From positions 186,001-250,000 of the forward strand of contig NZ_PVEO01000005.1 of assembly GCF_002973595.1 (NCBI RefSeq): a stretch of DNA of 64,000 bases, read 5' to 3'. Made by a program: the position numbers and the translations under genes. The DNA comes from Jejuia pallidilutea. Its GTDB lineage: Bacteria > Bacteroidota > Bacteroidia > Flavobacteriales > Flavobacteriaceae. Below are positions 7,397 through 16,771 of the stretch, piece after piece; the stretch's first letter is position 1, and the number at the start of each line of letters is the position of its first letter. A model generated the notes under the pieces. That model searched no databases and was not told where the DNA came from. It saw nothing but the letters and a program-made list of their open reading frames with translations.

Positions 7397-8515
7397 ATGA
7401 AATTAAACATTGCTGTATTACCAGGTGATGGCATAGGACCTGAAGTTACTGCCGAAGCGGTTAAGGTACTTAAAGCCATTGGTTTGGCTTTCGAGCATAC
7501 GTTTAATTTTCAATACGGCTTGGTAGGTGCTGCAGCAATTGATAAAACCAATAATCCATTACCAGAGGAAACCATCGAACTTTGTGAAAATGCCGATGCT
7601 GTTTTGTTTGGTGCTATTGGCGACACCGCTTACGATATAGATCCTGATGCTAAAACTCGTCCAGAACAAGGACTTTTACGTTTACGCAAAGCTTTAGGCC
7701 TACACACTAACGTAAGACCTGTTATAGCCTACGATGACTTATTAAACAAATCGTCTTTAAAAGTTAAGCAAATTAAAGATACCAATATTTTAATTTACAG
7801 GGAGCTTACTGGTGGTATTTACTTTGGTGAAAAAAAATTGAGTGAAGATGGTAACACAGCATCTGATATTTGTGAATACCATCGTTTTGAAATAGAGCGT
7901 ATAGCCCATGCAGCATTTAAGGCGGCACAATCTAGAAAACACAAATTAACCTTGGTAGACAAAGCCAATGTATTAGAAAGCTCTAGATTATGGCGGCGCA
8001 CGGTATTACAACTCGCTAAAGAGTACCCTGATGTAACCCTAGATTTTATGTTTGTAGACAATGCAGCGGTAGAGCTTATAAAAAAACCCAAACAATTTGA
8101 CGTAATACTTACAGAAAATATGTTTGGAGACATTCTCTCTGAAGAAGCTAGCGTAATTGTAGGGTCTATTGGACTGTTAGCCTCTGCCTCTCGTGGAGAT
8201 AAACATGCTATGTTCGAGCCAATTCACGGTGCTTACTCTAAAGCTAAAAATAAAGGTATAGCTAACCCCATAGCCTCAATTTTATCGGCAGCCATGTTGT
8301 TAGATTATTTTAATTTGGCAGACGAAGCTGCTTTGGTTCGTGAGGCTGTAGACAAATCGTTAAAACTTCACATAACAACTCCAGATTTAAATACCAAGTA
8401 CGACAATATTTCTACAAGTAAAGTGGGAGATTTTATAGAAGATTTTATAAATAACCCAGAAGAAACCAATCTAAACTTTACTAACATTCACCTAGGACAA
8501 TCCACCATTATTTAA
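7397..8515 (+). CDS. leuB: 3-isopropylmalate dehydrogenase
   Basis: 372 residues. PGDGIGPEV (9-17) begins the isocitrate/isopropylmalate dehydrogenase fold; TENMFGDILSEEAS carries the metal-binding Asp residues and the GSIGLLASAS plus EPIHGAYSKAKNKGIANP segments form the cofactor site. It oxidises and decarboxylates 3-isopropylmalate with NAD+ in leucine synthesis. Cotranscribed with leuA and followed by a strong terminator at 8581. Confidence 0.95.
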   Translation: MKLNIAVLPGDGIGPEVTAEAVKVLKAIGLAFEHTFNFQYGLVGAAAIDKTNNPLPEETIELCENADAVLFGAIGDTAYDIDPDAKTRPEQGLLRLRKALGLHTNVRPVIAYDDLLNKSSLKVKQIKDTNILIYRELTGGIYFGEKKLSEDGNTASDICEYHRFEIERIAHAAFKAAQSRKHKLTLVDKANVLESSRLWRRTVLQLAKEYPDVTLDFMFVDNAAVELIKKPKQFDVILTENMFGDILSEEASVIVGSIGLLASASRGDKHAMFEPIHGAYSKAKNKGIANPIASILSAAMLLDYFNLADEAALVREAVDKSLKLHITTPDLNTKYDNISTSKVGDFIEDFINNPEETNLNFTNIHLGQSTII

Positions 8516-8580
8516 TTATTTTGAATTAGTCACCTTACAATTAAATACCTAAACTAAACTAAATGGAGACGTCCAGAATT

Positions 8581-8609
8581 AAGAGCACATTTCTAGTGCT
8601 CTTTTTTTT
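8581..8609 (+). terminator. Rho-independent terminator after leuB
   Basis: aagagcac (8581-8588) and gtgctctt (8596-8603) form an 8-bp stem with a 7-nt loop, followed by a run of T to 8609. Confidence 0.88.
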
Positions 8610-8691
8610 ATTTTCAGTATTAATCTAGTACAATTTATTCTGTTAATTAACTTTTAGTAAATTTGAAAAACACGCTATTGATATAAAATTT

Positions 8692-9432
8692 ATGGAAATA
8701 TTGGGAATAGACATTGGAGGAACAGGTATGAAAGGCGCTTTGATAGACACCAAAACAGGTAAACTTACCACTGAACGTTTTAGAGTTCCCACTCCCAAAT
8801 CCAGAAAGCCAGAGGATATGGCTACAGTTTTTAAAACTATTGTGGCGCATTTTAATTATAAGGGTCCTGTAGGCTGTGGATTTCCCACTATAACCCAACA
8901 TGGCGTTTGTAAGTCTGTTGGCAACCTGCATCCTAGTTGGCTAAACGTGAACATAAAAGAACTTTTTAGTAAAGCCTGTGGGCTACCTGTTACCGTTATT
9001 AACGACGCAGATGCCGCTGGGTTTGCCGTAATGAACTACGGCATAGGGAAAGGCGAAAAAGGGCTAGTTGTTATTATAACTATTGGTACTGGATTAGGAA
9101 GCGGTGCCTTTTACAACGGAAAACTAATTCCCAATTTTGAGTTAGGGCAAATTCCTTACAAAAAACATATGAAAATTGAGCAATGGGCAGCAGCTTCGGT
9201 AAAAAAACGCAAGAATTTAAGCTATAAGAAGTGGGCTAAACGTTTTAATACCTTTTTAAAGTTGGTAGAGATAATAATTTGCCCCGATCTTATAATACTA
9301 GGCGGTGGTACATCTAAAAAATATGGTAAGTTTAAAAAATGGATTAAAATTAATACACCTGTAAAAGCAGCACATTTAGGCAACCATGCAGGTATTATTG
9401 GTGCAGCAACTGCCGTTACACATGAAACTTAA
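8692..9432 (+). CDS. ppgK: ROK-family kinase, polyphosphate glucokinase-like
   Basis: 246 residues. The phosphate loop GIDIGGTGMKGA (5-16), the catalytic NDADAAG around residue 103, and IGTGLGSGAF (121-130) place it in the ROK/hexokinase superfamily. The short length, the basic stretch near residues 155-185 and the C-terminal LGGGTSKKYGKFKKW resemble strictly polyphosphate- or ATP/polyphosphate-dependent glucokinases, which phosphorylate glucose. It stands alone, convergent with argH. Another sugar specificity within ROK cannot be excluded. Confidence 0.8.
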   Translation: MEILGIDIGGTGMKGALIDTKTGKLTTERFRVPTPKSRKPEDMATVFKTIVAHFNYKGPVGCGFPTITQHGVCKSVGNLHPSWLNVNIKELFSKACGLPVTVINDADAAGFAVMNYGIGKGEKGLVVIITIGTGLGSGAFYNGKLIPNFELGQIPYKKHMKIEQWAAASVKKRKNLSYKKWAKRFNTFLKLVEIIICPDLIILGGGTSKKYGKFKKWIKINTPVKAAHLGNHAGIIGAATAVTHET

Positions 9433-9463
9433 ATACGTATTGATTGGGATATTAGTTTAAAAT

Positions 9464-10738
9464 TTAACTAGGAAACTTATCTCTAATCTTATCCAAACTC
9501 AAATTATGAATGCTCCCAAGATGCGTATGCTTTTTTGAAGTATCGGGAACATAAGTACCATCTTGTACTTGCCCACCAATTTTTTGATAGGCTTCTCTAA
9601 AAGTTTGCCCCTCAACCACCAAAGTATTTATATTGTCTACTGTAAAAAGGTATTTATATTTATCATCATGAATATCTACATCTTTTACAATTATTTGCTG
9701 AATGGAGAAATTAAAAACATCAAGAATATCTTTTAAATCCTCGAAAGCAGCAATCATATTTTCTTTTAATAACTGAAAATCTCTATGATACCCACTTGGT
9801 AAATTATTAGTTATTAAAATCATTTCGGTTTGTAGCGCTTGTATTTTGTTGCATTTACCACGAATAAGCTCAAAAACATCAGGGTTTTTCTTATGTGGCA
9901 TAATACTGCTACCTGTAGTTAATTCATCTGGAAATGAAACAAAATTAAAATTCTGGCTCATATACAAACACACATCCATAGCAAAACGAGATAAGGTATT
10001 ACACAAACTACCAAACGCTGCTGCAATAGTGCGCTCGTTTTTACCACGCCCCATTTGTGCTGCCACCACGTTATATTTTAGAGTAGTAAAGCCCATTGCT
10101 TTAGTAGTTAATTCCCTGTCAATTGGGAAAGAGCTACCGTAACCAGCTGCAGAACCCAAAGGATTCTGATCTACTGTTTTTAAAGCTGCATTAAGTAAAT
10201 ACACATCGTCAATCATTAATTCTGCATAGGCCGAAAACCACAAACCAAATGAAGATGGCATTGCTACCTGCAAATGTGTGTAACCCGGTAAAACTTTGTC
10301 CTTGTAGGTTTCTGCTAAATCTAAAAGTGTATCAAATAAGGTTTTTGTTTTAGTTTGAATTAGTTTTAAATTCTCTTTGTAATACAAATGGCAAGCCACC
10401 AAAACTTGATCGTTTCTAGATCGTGCTGTATGTATTTTTTTTCCAACATCGCCCAAAGACTTTGTAAGTTCAAACTCTATTTTAGAGTGCACATCCTCAA
10501 ATTGTGCTTCTATTTCAAAAGTGCCAGTTTCTATTTCATTTGCTAAAATATCCAGACCTCCCAACAGTTTTTCTAATTCTTCAGAAGTTAAAATACCAAT
10601 GCTTTCCAACATTTTAGCATGCGCTTTAGATGCTATTACATCGTACTTTGCAATATGTATGTCTATTTCCCTATCGTTACCAACGGTAAATTGTTCTATT
10701 TTTTTGTCTATTGATATGCCTTTGTCCCAGAGTTTCAT
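9464..10738 (-). CDS. argH: Argininosuccinate lyase
   Basis: 424 residues of the fumarase/aspartase superfamily. The signature GSSIMPHKKNP (276-286) is intact, with TARSRNDQ (104-111) and GYTHLQ (152-157) also present. It splits argininosuccinate into arginine and fumarate, the last step of the pathway. It is the final gene of the long minus-strand arginine-proline operon, 37 bp after argE. It is somewhat shorter at the C-terminus than the roughly 460-residue enterobacterial enzyme. Confidence 0.95.
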   Translation of the reverse strand: MKLWDKGISIDKKIEQFTVGNDREIDIHIAKYDVIASKAHAKMLESIGILTSEELEKLLGGLDILANEIETGTFEIEAQFEDVHSKIEFELTKSLGDVGKKIHTARSRNDQVLVACHLYYKENLKLIQTKTKTLFDTLLDLAETYKDKVLPGYTHLQVAMPSSFGLWFSAYAELMIDDVYLLNAALKTVDQNPLGSAAGYGSSFPIDRELTTKAMGFTTLKYNVVAAQMGRGKNERTIAAAFGSLCNTLSRFAMDVCLYMSQNFNFVSFPDELTTGSSIMPHKKNPDVFELIRGKCNKIQALQTEMILITNNLPSGYHRDFQLLKENMIAAFEDLKDILDVFNFSIQQIIVKDVDIHDDKYKYLFTVDNINTLVVEGQTFREAYQKIGGQVQDGTYVPDTSKKHTHLGSIHNLSLDKIRDKFPS

Positions 10739-10775
10739 TTCCTAAAATTGTTTATTTGTTGATGTGTCGGATTGT

Positions 10776-11840
10776 TCAAACGAGTACACGATTTAACAAT
10801 TCAACATAAATCTGTATACCTTCTTCTATTTCGTTTATAAGAATAAATTCATCGGCCGAATGTGAACGCGTACTGTTACCCGGTCCTAATTTTAAGCTAG
10901 GACAAGATAATACTGCTTGGTCTGAAAGCGTTGGGGAACCATATGTTGTTCGTCCCATGGCAATTCCTGCTTTCACCAAATCGTGCTCCATAGGAATTGA
11001 TGATGAATTTAATCGTAAACTTCGTGGAATTATTTTAGACACAGGTGCTTTTTCCTGTAAAATATTTGCTATTTCTGCATTACTGTACGCATCGTTTACA
11101 CGCACATCAATCACTAAATCTACATGCCCTGGCACCACATTATGCTGATTTCCTGCATTAATTTGAGTTACTGTTAATTTTACATCGCCTAAAGCTTCAG
11201 AACTTTTTTCGAACTTAAAATCCTTAAACCATTGCAACGCTTCTATACTATTGTAAATGGCGTTATTATCGTTAGGGTGTGCCGCATGGCTTGGTGTACC
11301 TTCTATTACAGCATCAAAAACAACTAAGCCTTTTTCGGCTACTGCTAAATTCATCAAGGTTGGTTCGCCTACAATGGCCACATCTACTTTTGGAATTATG
11401 GGCAGCATACTATTTAGTCCATTTGGCCCGCTATTTTCTTCTTCCGCGGAAGCGACAATCACTAAATTATACTTTAAATTTTTTTGATTGTAAAAATTAG
11501 TAAACGTAGCTATTAAAGACACTAAACAACCGCCTGCATCATTACTGCCTAAACCGTATAATTTTCCATCTTCTACAATAGCCTTAAAGGGATTTTTACT
11601 GTATGCCGAATTTGGTTTTACCGTATCGTGGTGCGAATTTAACAATAGTGTAGGTTTACCCTCATCAAAATATTTATTGGTTGCCCAAACGTTATTTTTG
11701 GTGCGTTTGTAACTTATGTTGTAATGCTTGAACCAATCTTCTATATGCGCTGCCGTTTTATCTTCTTCTGAGGAAAAAGATTGGGTTTCAATGAGTTTTT
11801 TAAGCAACTCAATTGCGTGTTCTGTTAACTTATCTATCAT
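10776..11840 (-). CDS. argE: M20 deacylase acting on N-acylcitrulline/ornithine (ArgE-like)
   Basis: 354 residues of the M20 metallopeptidase family. Metal and catalytic residues are visible: SHHD (69-72), Asp101 in GSNDAGG, the catalytic EEE near 133-135, and a late His in RSHSADE. In Bacteroidota the acyl group is removed after carbamoylation, so the likely substrate is N-acetyl- or N-succinylcitrulline rather than N-acetylornithine; this follows from the ArgF' encoded two genes upstream and from the absence of argJ. Its start overlaps the argB stop, implying translational coupling. Confidence 0.88.
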   Translation of the reverse strand: MIDKLTEHAIELLKKLIETQSFSSEEDKTAAHIEDWFKHYNISYKRTKNNVWATNKYFDEGKPTLLLNSHHDTVKPNSAYSKNPFKAIVEDGKLYGLGSNDAGGCLVSLIATFTNFYNQKNLKYNLVIVASAEEENSGPNGLNSMLPIIPKVDVAIVGEPTLMNLAVAEKGLVVFDAVIEGTPSHAAHPNDNNAIYNSIEALQWFKDFKFEKSSEALGDVKLTVTQINAGNQHNVVPGHVDLVIDVRVNDAYSNAEIANILQEKAPVSKIIPRSLRLNSSSIPMEHDLVKAGIAMGRTTYGSPTLSDQAVLSCPSLKLGPGNSTRSHSADEFILINEIEEGIQIYVELLNRVLV

Positions 11841-12613
11841 AAAAATAAGGTTGTAAATTTTTGATTTTTATTAATCATAACAGTAGAATTCCCTATAAAC
11901 ACTCTAGAAACCCCGTTCTCTATAGCATGATAACAGTTCGCTAATTTAGGTAACATGCCATCATGAAAAACACCATTATGCTTTAACGTCTCGTAAGTGC
12001 CGTAATCCATATGTTCAATAATGGAATCGTCATCATCTACAGACATTAATACACCGTTTTTCTCAAAACAATAGTATAGTTCTACCTTATAAAATTTTGA
12101 TAATCCTACTGCTAGTTCAGAGGCTATAGTATCGGCATTTGTATTTAAAAGTTGTCCGTTTTTATCATGCGTTATTGCACAAAAAACAGGCGTTACATTA
12201 TTTTCTAATAAAATACTGATAACTTTTGCATTTACCTTTTTAACATCGCCTACAAAACCATAATCAACCTTTTTAACAGGGCGCTTAACTGATACTATGG
12301 TATTGCCATCTGCCCCAGAAAAACCAATAGCATTACAGTTATTTGCTTGTAATTTTGCCACAATACTTTTATTGATTTTACCAGCGTACACCATGGTAAT
12401 AATATCTAAAGTTTCTGCATCTGTAACTCGTCTACCATCCACCATATTTACTGGAACATCCATACTTTTAGCCATTTTAGAGGCTAGTTTACCGCCACCA
12501 TGCACCAATAATTTATGACCTTTTACAGTTGAAAATTGAGATAGAAACTTTTCTAAAGCTGCTTCATCATCAATAATATTACCTCCTACTTTTATAATTT
12601 TTAAAGTTTCCAT
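11837..12613 (-). CDS. argB: N-acylglutamate kinase
   Basis: 258 residues of the amino-acid kinase family: KVGGNII (8-14), VHGGGK (37-42) and the late NTNADTIASELA nucleotide/substrate segment. It phosphorylates N-acetyl- or N-succinylglutamate, the second step of arginine synthesis. It begins 1 bp after the argF' stop and overlaps argE by 4 bp. Which acyl group it uses cannot be told from its own sequence; ArgF' suggests succinyl. Confidence 0.92.
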   Translation of the reverse strand: METLKIIKVGGNIIDDEAALEKFLSQFSTVKGHKLLVHGGGKLASKMAKSMDVPVNMVDGRRVTDAETLDIITMVYAGKINKSIVAKLQANNCNAIGFSGADGNTIVSVKRPVKKVDYGFVGDVKKVNAKVISILLENNVTPVFCAITHDKNGQLLNTNADTIASELAVGLSKFYKVELYYCFEKNGVLMSVDDDDSIIEHMDYGTYETLKHNGVFHDGMLPKLANCYHAIENGVSRVFIGNSTVMINKNQKFTTLFL

Positions 12614-12614
12614 T

Positions 12615-13553
12615 CTAAAGGTTTTCTAATAGTTTTTTAAGTACTAATTGTGCTGCAAAAGTTCTATTATTGGCTTGTTGAATTACTAAGGAACTATCTG
12701 AATCTAAAACCGCATCTTCAACTACCAAATTACGTCTTACTGGCAAGCAATGCATAAACTTAGCATTACCAAGTTTTTCCTTAGTAATCATCCAATTGGG
12801 GTCTGTATTTTTTACTTTTCCATAGTCTTCAAAAGAACTCCAGTTTTTGGTATATACAAAATCTGCATCCTTAAACGCCTCTTCTTGATTATGATACACT
12901 ACTGTATCCCCTGTAATTTGTGGGTTTAAATTGTAGCCTTCAGGATTGGCAATAACGAATTCCACATCCATTTTATGCATTGCCTGCACAAAACTATTGG
13001 CCACGGCATGTGGCAAAGCCTTTACGTGTGGCGCCCAACTTAAAACAACTCGTGGTCGCGCTACTTTAGCGTGTTCGGAAATTGTAATGGCATCGGTTAA
13101 CCCTTGAAGTGGGTGCCCTGTGGCACTTTCCATGTTAACTATAGGTACAGATGCAAATTCTATAAACGATTTTAAAACTTGTTCGCTTTCGTCTTTTGCT
13201 TTATCGGTTAGTGTTGGAAATGCCCTTACGGCTATAATATCGCAATATTGAGATACTACGGCTGCAGCTTCCTTAATGTGTTCTGCTGTGTTACCATCCA
13301 TAACTGTACCATCGCCAAACTCTATACCCCAAGCATCTCCAGACACATTCATTACAATAGGATCCATTCCTAAATTTAGTGCTGCTTTTTGGGTGCTTAA
13401 CCGCGTACGTAAACTGGAATTGAAAAATAATAACCCTAAGGTTTTGTTTCTACCTAATTCTTTATGTTTTAATGGATTTGATTTTAATGATTTTGCTTCT
13501 TCAATCCATGTATCAATATTATCTATATCGTGTATTGATGTGTAATGTTTCAT
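12615..13553 (-). CDS. argF': N-acylornithine carbamoyltransferase (ArgF'), probably N-succinylornithine-type
   Basis: 312 residues of the transcarbamylase family. The carbamoyl-phosphate loop is SSLRTRLST (46-54); Trp75 from the neighbouring subunit, Arg110, His176 (SWAPH) and HCLPVRRN near 270 are in the expected places. The sequence belongs to the Bacteroides SOTCase / Xanthomonas AOTCase group, not to ordinary ornithine carbamoyltransferase. Residue 90, within DGNTAEH, is Ala. Bacteroides fragilis SOTCase has Pro90, Xanthomonas AOTCase has Glu92 there, and small uncharged residues favour succinylornithine. The succinyl assignment is therefore inference from one position. Confidence 0.9.
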   Translation of the reverse strand: MKHYTSIHDIDNIDTWIEEAKSLKSNPLKHKELGRNKTLGLLFFNSSLRTRLSTQKAALNLGMDPIVMNVSGDAWGIEFGDGTVMDGNTAEHIKEAAAVVSQYCDIIAVRAFPTLTDKAKDESEQVLKSFIEFASVPIVNMESATGHPLQGLTDAITISEHAKVARPRVVLSWAPHVKALPHAVANSFVQAMHKMDVEFVIANPEGYNLNPQITGDTVVYHNQEEAFKDADFVYTKNWSSFEDYGKVKNTDPNWMITKEKLGNAKFMHCLPVRRNLVVEDAVLDSDSSLVIQQANNRTFAAQLVLKKLLENL

Positions 13554-13560
13554 TTATTTT

Positions 13561-14322
13561 TTACTTTATTTTGGTAAACGGCACCTTATTCTCCATAGCA
13601 TTTACTATAAAATTATCTTCTAACCCGTTTACAATCCATGTTTCTATATTTGCTTTTTTAGCGACAGAGGCAGCTTCAATTTTTGATGCCATTCCTCCGC
13701 TACCATGTGAAGATTTTGAGTTTACCACTTCGTTTTCTAAATGTGCAAAATCTACAACTTCCTTAATTGTCTTTGGGTTTCCGTTATGTATCGATACTTT
13801 GGTATAAATACCATTTGTATTAGTTGCTATAATAAACAAATCTACATTTAGAAGTGATGCTGTTAATGCGCCTAACTTATCGTTATCGCCAAATTTAATT
13901 TCATCTGTAGCTACTGTATCATTTTCATTAATTATAGGAATATAGTTGTTATTTACCAGCACATTAATTGTGTTTGTAATATTGCTTCTACTTTCCTTTT
14001 TTTCAAAATCAGAATAGGATAACAAACACTGCGAACTCAACAACCCATATTCCCTAAAAATCTCTTGATAAATCCGAATTAAATGCGGCTGCCCTATAGA
14101 TGCCAAGGCTTGTTTTACAAAAACTTCTTCTTGTTTGCTTTCTAGCTTTACAAACTGTTTTGCAACGGCAATAGCTCCAGAACTCACAATTATAAACTCG
14201 CAAGTGTCTTGAAGATTAGCGATTTGATTTGCAATATCTTCAATTTTGCCCCTGGAAATATTATCAGTTTCCTTAGTTAAGGTGTTTGATCCTATTTTTA
14301 ATAATATTCGTTTTTTCTTCAT
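13561..14322 (-). CDS. proB: Glutamate 5-kinase without PUA domain
   Basis: 253 residues: amino-acid kinase domain only, starting LLKIGSNTLT (7-16), with VSSGAIA near residue 47 and the INENDTV segment near residue 135. It makes glutamyl 5-phosphate for proline. Many ProB proteins (about 370 residues) have a C-terminal PUA domain; here it is absent, as in other short ProB forms. It sits 7 bp before argF' and after proA in the operon. Confidence 0.93.
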   Translation of the reverse strand: MKKKRILLKIGSNTLTKETDNISRGKIEDIANQIANLQDTCEFIIVSSGAIAVAKQFVKLESKQEEVFVKQALASIGQPHLIRIYQEIFREYGLLSSQCLLSYSDFEKKESRSNITNTINVLVNNNYIPIINENDTVATDEIKFGDNDKLGALTASLLNVDLFIIATNTNGIYTKVSIHNGNPKTIKEVVDFAHLENEVVNSKSSHGSGGMASKIEAASVAKKANIETWIVNGLEDNFIVNAMENKVPFTKIK

Positions 14323-14414
14323 TATTTAAAACTTCGCCAGAACTAAATCATCCTTTTTTTTTGATAATAATAAATACTGACTTATTTCTTAAACGCCCGT
14401 TACAGGCCTGCACT

Positions 14415-15608
14415 TTATCTTATTTGTCCGTTTCCATGCACGTACCATTTATTGGTAACCAAATGTTGTAAACCTATTGGCCCACGTTGGTGCAATTTAT
14501 CTGTACTTATGGCTAATTCTCCACCTAAACCCAATTGTCCGCCATCTGTAAAACGCGTTGAGGCGTTATGGTATACTGCTGCTGTATCTACATTTTCCAT
14601 AAATAACTTTGCCTCAGCTTCATTGGTTGTTATGATGGAAGAGGAATGACCGCCAGAATATTTGTTAATTTTAGTAATAGCTGCTTGGGTAGAACTAATC
14701 TCGCCAATAAGAATTTTATAATCTAAAAACTCTTCGTACCAAATGTTGTCTGATTGTAGTGCTTCCACTCCATTTTCTTTTGAAATGGTGTTGTCTCCTA
14801 AAACTTCAATTTTAGAAGCTTTTAATTTTGAAATTAGCGTGTTTACAAATTCATTTTTATTTGGCACATCCTTATCAATCAGCACTTTATCTACCGCATT
14901 ACACGCCGAAATTTTTGATTTTCCATTGATAATCACATCCAAAGCAATATTTATATCTGCTGCTTTATGCACATACACAAAATTATTGCCACGTCCGCTT
15001 ACAATTACGGGGCAAGTAGCATGTTGCTTCACAAAAGCAATTAAACGTTCGCCACCACGAGGCACAATTAAATCTACGTTTTGGGTTGGTTTCTCTAAAA
15101 ACGCTTGAGTTTCGGTTCTGTTGAATTCTAAATATTCTACCCAATCGGTTGAAGTTGCATTTTCTTTTAAAGCCTGATGCCATAAAGCAACAATCTTCAG
15201 GTTTGAATTTAATGATTCCTTACCGCCTTTTAATAAAATTTTGTTTCCTGACTTAAATGCAATTCCAGCAGCCTCAACCGTAACATCTGGACGCGATTCG
15301 TAAATAATCAATACCGTACCAAAAGATGCTGTTTTGTTATACACTTGCATCCCGTTATGGTGTTTAAAACTAAACCGCACAACACCAACCGGATCGTCTT
15401 GAGAAGCCAAATGCGTTACCGATTTAATCATTTCATCAACTTTAGCATCGTCTACCTTTAAACGATCGAACATTGAAATATCATCACCTTTGTAGGCCTC
15501 TAAATCTTTTTTATTAATAGCGATTATGGCGCTTCTCTCTTGTTCTAAAAGTTCTGCCATTCTAAGTAAAACGGCGTTTCTTTTTTCTATGGACAATAAG
15601 GTGTTCAT
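14415..15608 (-). CDS. proA: Glutamate-5-semialdehyde dehydrogenase
   Basis: 397 residues of the aldehyde dehydrogenase superfamily. The catalytic cysteine is Cys236 in KISACNAVDK; VPRGGERLI (182-190) and the C-terminal TDGGQLGLGGELA segment are ProA hallmarks. It reduces glutamyl 5-phosphate, the second step to proline. It precedes proB with a 92-bp gap, one of the larger gaps in the operon. Confidence 0.95.
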   Translation of the reverse strand: MNTLLSIEKRNAVLLRMAELLEQERSAIIAINKKDLEAYKGDDISMFDRLKVDDAKVDEMIKSVTHLASQDDPVGVVRFSFKHHNGMQVYNKTASFGTVLIIYESRPDVTVEAAGIAFKSGNKILLKGGKESLNSNLKIVALWHQALKENATSTDWVEYLEFNRTETQAFLEKPTQNVDLIVPRGGERLIAFVKQHATCPVIVSGRGNNFVYVHKAADINIALDVIINGKSKISACNAVDKVLIDKDVPNKNEFVNTLISKLKASKIEVLGDNTISKENGVEALQSDNIWYEEFLDYKILIGEISSTQAAITKINKYSGGHSSSIITTNEAEAKLFMENVDTAAVYHNASTRFTDGGQLGLGGELAISTDKLHQRGPIGLQHLVTNKWYVHGNGQIR

Positions 15609-15642
15609 GGTTGCTTGTTATTGGTTGCTTATTGTTTATTAA

Positions 15643-16770
15643 CTATACTAAAGCTTTTTTTAAAGCCTCAAAAAATTGATCAATATGTTGTTTTTCAATA
15701 TTTAATGGCGGTAAAATTCGCAACAGGTTTTTATTGGCTGCACCACCTGTAAAAATATGGTGATTATAAATTAGCTTTTTCCTCAATTCGCCTACTTCAA
15801 AGTCGAATTCCAAACCTAGCATTAAACCTCTACCTTTAATAGTTTTTATCTGCGGAATAGTTTTTGCTATTGCCATAAAATAGTCTGACATCGCATTTAC
15901 ATTATCCATTAGCTGCTCTTCTTCAATTGTGTGTAACACAGCTAAACCCGCTGCACATGCTAAATGATTTCCACCAAACGTAGTGCCCAACATCCCGTAT
16001 TTCGCTTCAATATCTGGATGAATTAAAACACCACCAACAGGAAAACCGTTCCCCATGCCTTTGGCGATAGAAATAATATCTGGCGTTACATTATAATGCT
16101 GAAATGCAAAGAATTTACCCGAGCGCCCATAACCAGATTGCACCTCATCGGCAATAAACATGGTATTATTGGTTTTGCATAATGCAAATACTTGTTCAAA
16201 AAAATCAGCTGTTCCTTGATCCAATCCGCCAACGCCTTGAATAAACTCTACGATAACCGCACAAACATCGCCTTTTTCCAATTCTGCTTTTACACCTAAA
16301 ATATCGTTTAGTTCTAAAATAGTAACTTTTTGTTGTGCATTAATGGGTGCAATAATATTCTTATTGTCCGTAACTGCTACAGCTGCCGAAGTACGGCCAT
16401 GAAACCCATTTTTAAAAGCTAAAACACGAGATTTTCCAGTTTTAAAAGATGCTAATTTCAGGGCATTTTCATTAGCTTCAGCTCCAGAATTACATAAAAA
16501 CAATTGGTAACCTCTACACCCCGATAAATCCTCAATTTTATCAGCAAGCTGTTCTTGTAACGGATTTTGTATGGCGTTAGAATAAAAGCCTAACGTTTCA
16601 ACCTGATTGGTTACCGCTTTTACATAATTAGGATGCGCATGCCCTATGGAAATTACAGCATGCCCGCCGTACAAATCTAAATACTCAGCTCCTTTTTCAT
16701 CATAAACATGAATACCTTTGCCCGAAACTGGGGTTACATCATATAATGGATAAACGTCAAATAACGGCAT
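15643..16770 (-). CDS. argD: N-acylornithine aminotransferase
   Basis: 375 residues from the ATG at 16770. A longer frame to 16815 exists, but its extra residues overlap proC and look non-native, whereas the chosen start lies immediately after the proC stop. It is a class III PLP aminotransferase: SGAEANENALK (95-105), ADEVQSGYGRSG (207-218) and the PLP Lys237 in SIAKGMGNG. It converts N-acylglutamate semialdehyde to N-acylornithine. Confidence 0.93.
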   Translation of the reverse strand: MPLFDVYPLYDVTPVSGKGIHVYDEKGAEYLDLYGGHAVISIGHAHPNYVKAVTNQVETLGFYSNAIQNPLQEQLADKIEDLSGCRGYQLFLCNSGAEANENALKLASFKTGKSRVLAFKNGFHGRTSAAVAVTDNKNIIAPINAQQKVTILELNDILGVKAELEKGDVCAVIVEFIQGVGGLDQGTADFFEQVFALCKTNNTMFIADEVQSGYGRSGKFFAFQHYNVTPDIISIAKGMGNGFPVGGVLIHPDIEAKYGMLGTTFGGNHLACAAGLAVLHTIEEEQLMDNVNAMSDYFMAIAKTIPQIKTIKGRGLMLGLEFDFEVGELRKKLIYNHHIFTGGAANKNLLRILPPLNIEKQHIDQFFEALKKALV

Positions 16771-16771
16771 T

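Noticed and set aside
14983-15183. Minus-strand frame inside proA in another phase
   Set aside because: Fully within proA, whose frame is intact with its catalytic Cys; no sign of a real overlapping gene or frameshift.
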